DNA from: Pestalotiopsis fici W106-1
Taxonomy: Eukaryota > Ascomycota > Sordariomycetes > Amphisphaeriales > Sporocadaceae
Direction of reading: 5' to 3'
Assembly (NCBI RefSeq): GCF_000516985.1
Contig: NW_006917101.1
Span: 992,001 to 1,056,000 of the forward strand
Length of the DNA stretch: 64,000 nucleotides
Made by a program: the position numbers and the translations under genes. This document shows positions 9,198 to 19,308 of this stretch, one piece after another. The notes beneath the pieces were generated by a model. It worked only from the letters and a program-made list of their open reading frames with translations, did no database searches and was not told the origin of the DNA. Positions within the stretch are counted from its first letter, which is position 1. Each line of letters opens with the position of its first letter.

Positions 9198-12182
9198 ATG
9201 CTTTCATTCCTTAGCTCTAGCCACAGGACGGCCTGTCATCTTTTTTTGCTGGCCGCTCTATCTAGAGTCGTGCTTGCAGGACAGTTCTTGGATACCGAGG
9301 CCGTTCCCGCAGGCGTCAGCAGTGCCTGTCTCGCGGCACTCACAGCGGACACGGCGTGCAGATCCAGTGTCGCAGACTTGAGCGCCGGGAAGTACTATCC
9401 TCTCTCTGCTCTTCAAGTCATCTGTGACGAGTCGTGCTCTTCGGCGCTGTCCTCATTCCATGCATCTGTGCTGTCTAGCTGCGCCGGAGATGTGTGGGAA
9501 GATGATAACGGCGAGACACTTCCCGTTGCCCTGTTTAGTGAGTTGATAAGATACTCCTACAACTTGACCTGTCTCTCAGATGGCGGCCGCTTTTGCAATA
9601 ACGTTGCCGCTGCGTACGCAGCCGCGGCTGACCCACAGGCAAGTGAAGTGCCGGGTGGTTTACCTGCCGGCGGTGATTTTGGAATCCATGACACGACGGA
9701 TCCGTGCGATTCTTGCCTCCTTGCGAACCTTCGGTTCAAAGCCGAATCGCCCTATTATGAGGGGCCTGTGCTGCAGTCGCAATCTGCTTACGAGAGTAAA
9801 GCGTCCAGCTGTGGTATTGCCAGTACTACCTTGACAACCACCGCCAACAGTCTTCTCACGTAAGTTCCCGCTTCCTGATATTCTTCTCTTGATGTCTCTA
9901 GCATGGTGTTCAAGGATCGGTACACCAGTATCCCTGATTCGTCATGAATCAAGCTAAATAGCGTGCAGACCTACAAGTACTGTTCCCACTGCTACACCAA
10001 CATGTGCAGGATCGGTTTACACCATTCAGCCTAGTGACGATTGTCATTCGATATCCCTTTCCCAGGGTATTGGTACGGAGTGGCTCATAATCGACAATTC
10101 TCTGGTGGCTTTCTGTCACGACTTTCCTACCGAGGGGGAGCTCTGTCTAGTGAATACCTGCGATGTCTACACAGTGCTAGAGTCAGATACCTGCAAGAGT
10201 ATCGTGCGCCAACACGGCATCACCGACTCTCAGCTTCGAGCATGGAACCCGGTACATAACCCCAGAGTCAGTCATTGAAGTAATGAGACTGTTGCTGACT
10301 AATGCTGCCTCAAGTCCATCAACGCAGGGTGCTACAACTTGGACCAGATGATCGGAGACCAGATTTGTGTTAGCAAGCCAGGCACACCATACGTTGCACC
10401 AAGCGAGACCACGATCGCACCCTCCATCCCAACTACAGCTGCTCCTCTTCCGACCAACGCTGCGTCGGGCTCAAACACATACTGCGGGACTTGGTATGAG
10501 GCGCAACTTGGTGATTACTGTAATCTCATCGTGATGAAGTATGGCATCTCACTTGTGGACTTTGTATTCTTGAATTCGGCCATCAACGAGAACTGCACCA
10601 ACCTGTACGCTGAAGAGTCCTACTGCGTGCGACCCGTGGGAGATAGTAAGTCGTATTCGACCAGCTGGGAGTGGTATCGAGACTGACTCTACAACACAGT
10701 CAATACTTATAGTGGCAAGCCTGGATATGCAGCACCCACGCTTACCATGACGGGGACAATTGAAGACAGTGCAACTACACTGCCAGATGCCTCGTTTACA
10801 TATCCAAGCCCCGTGCGCACGCCGTTTCCTTTGGCTACAGGGTCTCGCAAGGACTGCTCGCAGTACAGCAATGGCGACGAGTGGCAACAAAATCTTACCT
10901 CGACCTACTTCACCTCTCACTGCGCTCTTATGGCTGCCGTCATCGGCGTTACCTTGGAAGACCTGCAGGTTTGGAACCCATGTAAGTTAACTTGATTCTG
11001 TTGGCATCATCATGATTGACCCGGCCTCGTCACTGACAGACGTTCAATAGCACTCGGAAACGTATCGGATGACGCTTGCTCCTTTGAAACCGGTGTGAGA
11101 TATTGCGCCAAGTACTACGATGGCGAGAAGACAGGCACCAGTACCGACGAAGATTCAGCCTTTCCAGCTCGGGTAAGAATTCCCTTGACCAGATAGTCAA
11201 TCTCTTGGGCATGCAATAATCATGAGTGCTGAAACGGTCAATAGGAAGGCATGACGACGAACTGTTCCATCACGGCAGATGTGCGAAATGATGGATATCC
11301 AACGTGTTCGGACATACTAGCGCAATGGGAGTTGACTATAGCCGACTTCTATGCTATGAACCCTAGTGTGGGGTCTGACTGTTCCGGCATGTGGGCTGGT
11401 ATGTTGATTTCGATCTTGCTCCTCATTAATTCTGTGTGACTTTGGTCAACGGGCTGCCGTGAACAGTTTATTAACTTGTATCTCGCGAAAGGCTACCACT
11501 ACTGCGTCCGTACCAATGATTGGGTAGCCCCGACAGCCACTGCTGTGACGTCCACGACTTCGACCTCAGAGCCGACCAGCTCACCGACAGCGCCTGGTCC
11601 AGTCCAGGACGGCCAACCGGCAGAATGTAACAAGTGGCATCTTGTCGAAAGTATGTAAACCAGCTCAACATGCCCCTGTCTCTGTGTTTCTTGATCGCGT
11701 CTTCTACTTGCCTATCGGTACTGGTTCTAATACGCACAGGCGGTGATACCTGCTCTGTCATAACGTCGACATACAGCATCACCTTTGAACAGTTCAGAGA
11801 GTGGAACCCCGCGGTTTCTGAGGACTGTGTAAGTGGCTTCTGGGGAGGGTATGCCTATTGCGTGGGCGTCAGCAGCTCGTCGTCTTCCCCAGCCGTCACC
11901 GTCACCCCCGCGACGACTTCTACAGTAGCCAGTGCGCCGGCGACCACTACAACCGCCGGGCCCGTGGCTGCGCCCGACCCCAATCAGGCTGGTAATGCAA
12001 TTGCATCTTGCAGTGCGTATGCACAAGCCCAATCGGGCGACTGGTGCACGGCGTTTGCGGACCGCAATGGGGTGACGTATGCGAATTTGTATGCTTGGAA
12101 CAGCGTATTGGGAAGCAACGGCGAGAATTGTGGCGGCTCTTTCTGGAGCGGATATTGGTATTGTGTTGCGGTTGTCGCTTAG
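9198..12182 (+). CDS. Secreted multi-LysM protein (about 7 LysM modules)
   Basis: Eight exons close a frame of 811 residues: 9198-9859, 9969-10251, 10315-10645, 10700-10981, 11051-11172, 11245-11398, 11492-11650, 11740-12182. A signal peptide is cut after about residue 27 (VVLA/GQ). A head of about 200 residues with spaced cysteines matches no domain I know; similar heads occur in LysM proteins paired with subgroup C chitinases. LysM-like modules follow at about 234-280 (degenerate), 281-335, 370-425, 477-545, 566-625, 657-708 and 755-811. They carry motifs such as YTVLESDTCKSI, LRAWNP, SGDTCSVI, FREWNPAVSEDC and SGDWCTAF. Thr/Ser/Pro/Ala-rich linkers separate the last modules. LysMs bind chitin oligomers. 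The role could be masking chitin from host or plant immunity, shielding hyphae, or aiding the adjacent chitinase; the sequence does not decide. There is no membrane or GPI signal at the C-terminus, which ends in the last LysM. Confidence 0.9.
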
Positions 12183-12359
12183 GCTATGACAAGTAACTTT
12201 GACATATGTATTAGATAGTCTCAGATATTTTCCTCGGCCTAGACATTTGCTTTACAAGCGCAGCAATCGTTTCGGCCCTTCCGGAGTTGTTACCGATACC
12301 ACACGTAGGCGATGCCTTGTGACGGCGATGGCCGCCGGTCACCACGTATAAGATCCTGA

Positions 12360-12391
12360 ATAATCTGAATGGCTTCTACCATTCAGATTAT
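12360..12391. repeat. Perfect hairpin: 13-bp arms, 6-nt loop
   Basis: ATAATCTGAATGG at 12360-12372 and its exact reverse complement at 12379-12391 surround CTTCTA. It lies 178 bp after the LysM stop codon and just before the WD40-like frame. It could be a 3' end structure or a trace of a mobile element. Confidence 0.85.
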
Positions 12392-12405
12392 GACCCTTTT
12401 ACCGG

Positions 12406-12888
12406 GTGCCCTGCGTCAAAGTCTGGGATCTTGACGCAAAGATCTCGGAGAACGACAGCCAGCCCACATCGTATTTACTGCTCCAAGTATCCGATGGTCA
12501 CAACGACTATATTCTCTGCGTCGCATTCTCACCCAATAGCGATCTCCTGGCATCGGCAGGGGATGACGGAACGGTTTACACCTGGGATCAAACCGCCAAC
12601 AGTACAGAATCAGACAATATTTCTGACTGTGAACCCAAAAGAAAATTCGAGTTTCTAGCAGCGAGGATTCCCAGCGTAAACTTCACGCCCAATGGAGAGT
12701 ACGTTGTAGCCTCGGCTTTCGACGGCAGACTGTGCATGTGGAACTTGGAAACCAGTGTGTGCAGTACCACGCACCATGATCGTCCCTTTATGTCGCTGCA
12801 AATTAGCAGCGCTGACCATGTCAATGAGACATGGATTCTGACGGAGGTGGTCCAAAGCCCGTCGGAGAATCCGAGTCCTCTATGTTGA
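12406..12888 (+). pseudogene. WD40-repeat gene remnant
   Basis: A 160-codon frame holds two recognisable WD40 blades: GHNDYILCVAFSPNSDLLAS leading to GDDGTVYTWD, and SVNFTPNGEYVVASAFDGR leading to LCMWNL. A KVWDLDAK fragment precedes them. A functional beta-propeller needs about seven blades. Nothing upstream (LysM terminus) or downstream (AT-rich DNA) supplies more, and after about 12840 the frame loses WD40 character. I read it as a degraded fragment of a Tup1-like or NACHT-WD40 type gene. A small expressed protein cannot be excluded. Confidence 0.55.
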
Positions 12889-13019
12889 TAGCACAGATGA
12901 CAGAGCAATGGCCCCATTGGTCTCCTTGGAGCGTGGACTCCAACATGGAAAATATCCAATATAAGGGCGAGACGGAAAGTATTTCTGCCGAAAGATTATC
13001 GTCCTTCGAATAATGCTGT

Positions 13020-13320
13020 GTTTATTCAAGAAAACCGAGTAGCAATTAGGTGTAGGTCGGGATTAGTGATGTTGTTCAGATTCCATTAGCTTATAAGACT
13101 TTTAAATATGTGATGGTTTTGCGGGTTTATAAGTATTATTATTATAATTATCATTTTGTTTTTATATAAACATTAAATCATTCACCTTTTTAGGCTTTAT
13201 TCAGGATTTAATCAAAAATACAAACCTGCCCTAGGTTTTCACCGTTTGAATCTTATTATAAGGCGCAAATTATAATATTATGAATATATGCGCTTATATA
13301 GCTATTGTTACGGCACCAAC
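13020..13320. other. AT-rich block, possible RIP-degraded repeat
   Basis: Base composition drops sharply to A/T runs (TTATTATTATAATTATCATT and similar) compared with the GC-balanced neighbourhood. No frame survives. AT-rich islands of this kind in filamentous ascomycetes often mark transposons mutated by repeat-induced point mutation. No terminal repeats or transposase traces were seen, so the origin is inference. Confidence 0.4.
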
Positions 13321-13451
13321 GGACAAGAATGGGCTTTGCCATGTATACCCTATGGTTTAGTATTGATCTAAAGACGAGGAGCTTTAAGGTACTCCTCGGC
13401 TACGGAATAGTTTTATCAATAGCTACGGATAAGCCGGTGGGGGACGGGCCC

Positions 13452-13487
13452 GTGGCCCGTGCAGCCAGGCTGGCCAGCACGGACCAC
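13452..13487. repeat. GC-rich double hairpin
   Basis: The outer arms GTGGCCCGTGC (13452-13462) and GCACGGACCAC (13477-13487) pair with one mismatch. Inside them GCCAG-G-CTGGC (13464-13474) forms a second perfect stem. The single mismatch is a G-to-A change, as expected from C-to-T mutation of the other strand. It lies amid AT-rich DNA and may be the tip of a fold-back element. Confidence 0.7.
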
Positions 13488-15040
13488 TTGGCGTGGACCG
13501 TCACAGCTATAAAGTTCTTTACCTTGAAATATCACGAAGCATTAGTCTTTATTTCTGCCTTCCCGTCTCCCTTTCCAGGCCGTAAAGACCCCCCGCCCCC
13601 GCGACGACTTTTAATATAATAACTTTAATTCCAGATTTAATAACAGATATTTGAAGTGCAAAAAAAGAAAAACCAAAAACAAAACAAATACATACAACAC
13701 CGGGGATTCCCCAGCCGTCACCGATCTGAGTACTAATCCGGCGCTTCTCAGTTTATCTAGGGCAGAGCGGACGGGATGCCGAGTTCTCTAAGAGCTATGG
13801 TCGTATGTATTGGTTGTTGCTATTATCCAAGTTCAACTTCCAGGTAGAATCAAAGGAGTCAAGATGTTACCGTACACAGGCGAATCAACGGATCAAACAA
13901 GCCTGTCAGCAAATCTCATATGGCATGTATCTTCCAGTAGGAGAAAGCTAGTAATTGGGTATAAACCATCAAAGGGGGCCAACAGCCCACCAATCCACTT
14001 GAACTCCACCATCTTATTAAGAACTTACTGTTGGTGACGACAGGCAATTACGCGGCAGCTTATAGGCTCTGGAGCCCTTTTTCTCTTCATAGAGATGCAC
14101 AGCACCGACACCGCAGCTAGCCTTACTTTCCCCTTCAGGGGCTTGTCGAGGTTAATTCGTCCATGACAGCGGGAGGCAGAGCGGGTTTCCCGTAACGCGG
14201 AACGGAAGTGCTTGCATGAACGGACAAAACAAATAGGCAAAAGGAAGCACTTCAGAACACCAGCTGCGAACCCTAGAAGATGCTGCCAGCTGCCGTTGTC
14301 TTATACCCAATGCCACGTGCGACTGAAGGCGGTTTGATATCAAAAGCAATTTTTTCGAACGCTGGCGCGTAGTTTTCCAAACGGATCGTCACCCTTGATG
14401 GAAGTCTTCTGGAAATCCCGGGAGAAACCAAAAAGACACAGATGGGCAAGCAGATTGTGTGCGATGTTGAAAAGGGTCCGTGTCGAGCCCAAAAAGATAT
14501 TGACAACACGCGGCCCGGCGGGACTACACGTGGCCTGCGGTATAGACATTCAGTGGCGGACTCAAGGAGACCAGACAGCTGAACAGGCTAAATATCGCAC
14601 TTGGAGGAGACTGATCCACATGAAGCTAAGAGCGGGAAAAAGAGAGATGCCATGGTGCGCCTTAATTGAGAGGTAATCATATTGTGATTATAAGGGAATT
14701 GGGCATGGCATGTACGCGATGACGGATCAAGACAACAATAGCAGACGGGTAATCCGTAGAAATGCAACAGCGACGACGATGGAGAGGGAGAGCACGTGCT
14801 TATAATCCCTGCAGAGTTTCCACTGGACTTTTTCTGGTGGAAGGGATGGATGGCCGCAGTCCAGTCCCGTCTGCCAGCAACCGCCCGACATTCCCGGTCG
14901 AGAAGCGAACATTCTTGGTCCAAACAGGGCGTTCAGTGTGGAATGCACCCTTCCAGCCGGGTCGGCAGTGGATGCAGCGAACCCTATCAGAACGACCAAG
15001 ATGGATTCTCTCCATCTTCTAGCGGCGGTCATTGCGCCGG

Positions 15041-15063
15041 TATCACCGGTTGCGCCGGTGATA
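15041..15063. repeat. Inverted repeat, 9-bp arms around 5 nt
   Basis: TATCACCGG, TTGCG, CCGGTGATA: a perfect inverted repeat. The CCGG-N5-CCGG core resembles the paired triplets bound by Zn2Cys6 dimers, but no gene is near enough to assign a target. Confidence 0.6.
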
Positions 15064-15152
15064 GTTGCGGTTATCCTCGACAGGAGGGCCGACACCTACG
15101 ATCGATGCACGATTCGCGCTTCGAGATGAATGATGCAAGAGGAAACGACTTG

Positions 15153-15218
15153 CTCGTGGTTAAGTTGAGGCGTGGCTGTCCCTGCATCAAGTGATGCAGG
15201 TACCGGCTTGGCCACGAG
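15153..15218. repeat. Nested fold-back sequence
   Basis: The inner arms CCTGCATCA and TGATGCAGG (15181-15200) are perfect with a 2-nt loop. The outer arms CTCGTGGTTAAG (15153-15164) and CTTGGCCACGAG (15207-15218) pair except for two positions, both explained by C-to-T change. A fold-back element or structured RNA is possible; no coding function is evident. Confidence 0.6.
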
Positions 15219-16664
15219 GATTGCCCAAAGTAAAATAATCAAACGGGCTGTATTGGGTGGTGCCAAGTCCAACTCAATTTGCAACCCAAATTCGAAATGT
15301 CTCTTCTCTTCCCATGATTGGCTCCTGTCAACGGCGAGGTAATCGAAAATGCAGGTTTGCAATTCACAAACGTATGCGCTGTCGGCTTCGTGTATGTGGT
15401 TTGCGCTTACATACCGTAAATCCTCTTCGTACGTACCCGTATGCACATCAATTGCAAATCACAGCAAGAGAACCCGAGGGTCTACATGAGCGGCCACTCA
15501 TGCAGAGAAATGAAGCAATTCCAAGCACGGTGACGTGTCGTGACGGAAAACAGGCGAGAGGTTTTTTTGTTGTTGCTTGTGTCACCGTAGTTTGAATTGC
15601 GGTCAGGTTTGGCAATGGGGTGCATTTTCGCGATGGTGGCACTGGATCTCTCTCACCAAGCATTTGGGGGGCGTTTCGCATGGTTCGATAAGATACTTCC
15701 TACCCCGCGATTCGTCATCTGCGTCCGCAGCAGCTGGGTGAGGGAATTCAGTATGATCCATTTTATCGATTGTGTACTTTCCGTGGGCCGTCTGTCGTCT
15801 GTCTACTTGTCTTGAAGGCCTGAGCTCTCTTCATCAAACTGCAAAATGAGGTAGTCCACAGTGATGATCAACAGACACCCAAGCACAACAGTCGGAGCAT
15901 AGCCAAAGAAATTGGACCGGTCTTGGATCATGATCTGGAGATTGAGCCCAAGCAAATCCAAGCCCATTTGGCGCTGTGAGCTTGCTGGCTTGCAGGCGCC
16001 AGGCCCCCGGGCGCATTTTACCCAGACGCCAACGACGGTACAAATGTGGCGTGGGACCCCGCTGTCAAGTTGAACTCTCGCTCACTGCCACGCCACTTAA
16101 CGGAAGGGTGTGGTTCCTTTACAGCGGTCTGCGCTAAATTTGACCTGCTAAAATAGTCAACTCTCGACTCCTGAAGGAAGGACACATACATACATCCAAG
16201 CGCAGAGCAGAGGGATTCATCTCATGATTACTGTTATGCTGCTGTTTCTTTATGTTAAACAATGGCTTCTCTGTATCAATTCACTGTTAACTGGGCCGGC
16301 CGTGAGGGTTGGTATAATGGTTGTGTTTTGACATGGGGAGATTGGCTGCAGGTAATCGAATCTGAGCTGACGTGCTACTAATAAGATGTGTATTTTTCGA
16401 CGAGGCGCTGTCAAGCTGTTGAATGCGATAAATGCCCAGATGATCTTGACTAGCTCATGTATCTGGTCGATCACAACCTGAGAGACATGAAAGCTTGGCT
16501 TTTAATGAGCTTGCTGCCGAAGAAATGGAAGTTCGTCCGAACCACTGAACTTCCAGCGCTTGTGGCTTAATGGTCAGACAACGGACGGAGAATCTGGGGG
16601 GTGTCGCATTAGTAGCGTGTGTGGCCCGCCATCAGACAATTGCGTAGGCAAAGAGAGGAAGAAG

Positions 16665-16686
16665 GAAAGAAAGAAAGAAAGAAAGA
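16665..16686. repeat. GAAA microsatellite
   Basis: About five and a half tandem GAAA units, followed by an alternating ACAC stretch. A simple repeat upstream of the TOS1-like gene. Confidence 0.9.
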
Positions 16687-17905
16687 TCCAGACACACACA
16701 CGTACACCAAGCACGGGCAACAATCACGGGCATAGGCACAGGCAAAACAAAGACAACTCCCATTCATTCCATACGATGCACGGTCAGATGTTGACAGAAC
16801 TGGGCCATTCTCTGCTGCGGCCAACGTGCCCCTTGGATGGAATGAATACCGGCAGGTCAACGTGTGATTGGATGCAACGGATGTGAAATGCCAATTTTGG
16901 GATCCTGTCCAACATGACGCTGAGAAAAAAGTACCTGCAAAAAAAAGAAAAAAGAAAAAGAAGAAACATGCGCACACGCCCCTCCCTCCCACCACCAGCA
17001 CCAATCAATCCGCCCAATCCAAGCAGTGAACACATCCTTCCAAAAAGACGCAGGGACAAAACTCTCTCGCCGTTCCTGGCTAATCCCTGCTAGATCCTGG
17101 GCATAGCCCGTAGATCCCCCTGGCGCCATCTCAGGTGTGAGTGACTTGCCCAGCACACTATGTTTAGCAGCGCGACACAAGTCACTCTTGGCTCATTGCC
17201 GCGCGATGCAGGTACGGGGCAAGCACAAGCAACCAAAACCAAGCAAGACAGACCACCATGAACCTCGTCGGGGGGGCCAATCTGTGGAGATGCCATCTGT
17301 GGTCTAGCCTTTTTCCAAGGCAAAAGTCGTGTCCACTCTATCCAACAAGCAGACGCTTGACGCTTCTCTCTTCTCTCTCTCTCCCCCCTGGCCCCTCGAC
17401 CAACGAGATGCCAAGATGAAGGAACCACTGGGCCGGTGGAACGAGAAACAAATTGATCGGGTCTTTTCATAATACACCCACAGGCAACACGCATGCACAC
17501 ACCCTCCGCCCCCCCCAATCCATGCCCATGCCCGCCGAGCAGAGGCCTTTCATTAAATCTCCTAAACTTGGTTCTCTCTCATATTTGACCCCCCCTTCCT
17601 CCTCTTCCTCCTCCCTTCCTTTGCTGTCCTACGAATGCTTTGTCAATTCTAAGGTTTCCTTTCGTCCCGGAACCGAAGTCACTCATTGTTCGGTGATATC
17701 TCACCACGCCACTCTTTTACAACACAGCATTCGATTCATTCAGCTATAGCAGTTAATTGCTCGCCGCCAGCTTTTTTTTACTTTCTCATTGCTATTGTCC
17801 GCCGCCACGTAAAAATCCATCGATACCGGCCCGTCTTATTGTTTGTTTGGGGGACGATATCATATCTAGGTGCTAGACTCAGGAATATCAGACAAATTCG
17901 CCAAA

Positions 17906-19308
17906 ATGAAGTACTCTGCCGCCCTCGCTCTGGCTTCGGCCGCTGCCGTCAGCGCCGACTGCTCCATTACTTCCTTCCTGGAGAATGGAAACTGGTACTG
18001 TGAGGCAGTCCAGCTCATCAGCTACGCCGGTCTCGACACCAGCGGTTCTTACAAGGCCGTCTCCAACATGGACACAAGCACTGGTGACTGCACCTTTGAG
18101 TCCAAGTCTTACTCTGGCTCCATTGCCCCATTCGACGAAGAGGTCAGACCTACTGGATTATATAATGACATGCTCATGACATGATATACTGACTTATACG
18201 CCAGCTCTCTGTTCACATTCGTGGTCCCACTCAGCTGAAGCAGTTCGCCGTATACACGCCCGCCTCTGCTTCCACCAAGAAGCGCGCAGAGCACAAGTCT
18301 CACCACAAGCGTCACGGCCACCAGCACCTCCACACCAAGAAGCACACCGAGTCCCAGAAGGAGGAGGCCCGTGCCGTCGGCGACATTGTCACCGCCACCA
18401 TTGATGGAAAGGTTGTTTCCTGGATCAACACCTGGTCCGGTGAGGATTCCGATGACTCGGCTTCTTCTGCTACCACGACTAGCGCTGCTACGTCGACCAC
18501 CAAGGCCAAGTCCTCCAAGAGCAGCGCCACCTCCACCGCGACTGCCGCTGCTGCCACCGGTGACTACCAGCGTATCGCCTACTACAATGCCGAGGATGGC
18601 ACTGCCGATGGTGTCACTTTTGTTGGTGCCTGGGGTGGTGTTGCTGGATCCGGTACCTGGGATACCAAGTTCGGAAACAGTCTTTCCTACCTGAGCGCCG
18701 ATGGTACCACCGGTGCCGAGTCCTCGACCGTCCTTGACAACGTCCTTGTTGGTGACAACGTCGAGTACGCCATCTTCTCCGACGTCGAGTGTACCGCCGA
18801 CGACGCTGACTGCGGCTACTACCGCCCCGACTCCGTCGCCTACCAGGGCTTCGGTGGTGCTGACAAGGTCTTCCTGTTTGAGTTCACCATGCCTCTTAGC
18901 GGCGAGACCTCTGGCACCAACCCCGACATGCCTGCTATCTGGCTCCTGAACGGAAAGATTCCCCGCACCCAGCAGTACGGTGACTGCTCTTGCTGGGCCA
19001 CTGACTCGGACAGCGATGGCTGTGGTGAGGCTGATCTTTTCGAGGTTCTGTCCCAGGGTGACACCAAGGCCAAGTCCACCTTCCACTTCCTCAACTCGCT
19101 CGGCAGCTCCGACTACTTTGAGCGCCCCACCGAGGACTACATTCAGATCGCCGCTGTCTTCCGCTCCTCCGACTCTACTGCTTCCATCAAGGTTCTGGAC
19201 TCGTCGATCGACTTTTCCTCGTCCCTTACCACGGACACTGTCGATGGTTTCATTAGCGAGACTGACAGCCTGCTGTCCACCATCATGGACTTCATCTCTT
19301 CCCTGTAA
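17906..19308 (+). CDS. TOS1-like secreted cell-wall protein (DUF2403-DUF2401)
   Basis: Two exons, 17906-18142 and 18205-19308, give 446 residues. The start has good context (CCAAAATGA) and a signal peptide of 17 residues ending in VSA before DCS. Residues about 18-105 match the DUF2403 domain of S. cerevisiae Tos1/Yjl171c-type proteins. A KKR dibasic site at about 106 and a His/Lys-rich segment (about 107-130, AEHKSHHKRHGHQHLHTKKH) follow, then a Ser/Ala/Thr linker (about 145-185). The DUF2401 domain occupies the rest, with CSCW, CGEADLFEVL and FLNSLG. GEADLFE (about 353-359) has the ExDxxE spacing found in GH16-like active sites; Tos1 proteins are proposed beta-glucan-acting enzymes, which is family knowledge and not proven here. 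The intron has an unusual GTCAGA donor but a good CTGAC branch point. High codon bias suggests strong expression. Confidence 0.9.

Larger units (their letters stand above)
13490..17905. other. 4.4-kb gene-free region up to TOS1-like gene
   Basis: No frame here has a recognisable domain, codon bias or intron pattern. It holds two inverted repeats (15041-15063 and 15153-15218, listed separately), a GAAA microsatellite (16665-16686), and, over the last 500 bp, pyrimidine tracts typical of the promoter and leader of a highly expressed fungal gene. Confidence 0.5.

Noticed and set aside
13305..13619. 104-codon frame in the AT-rich/hairpin region
   Set aside because: It spans the inverted repeat and shows no protein-like conservation.
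11886..13723. 15-nt match CCCCAGCCGTCACCG at about 11888 and 13708
   Set aside because: Too short to argue for duplication; flanks do not match.
18109..19086. 325-codon minus-strand frame opposite the TOS1-like gene
   Set aside because: Antisense shadow of a codon-biased gene; Gly/Val-rich with no domain.
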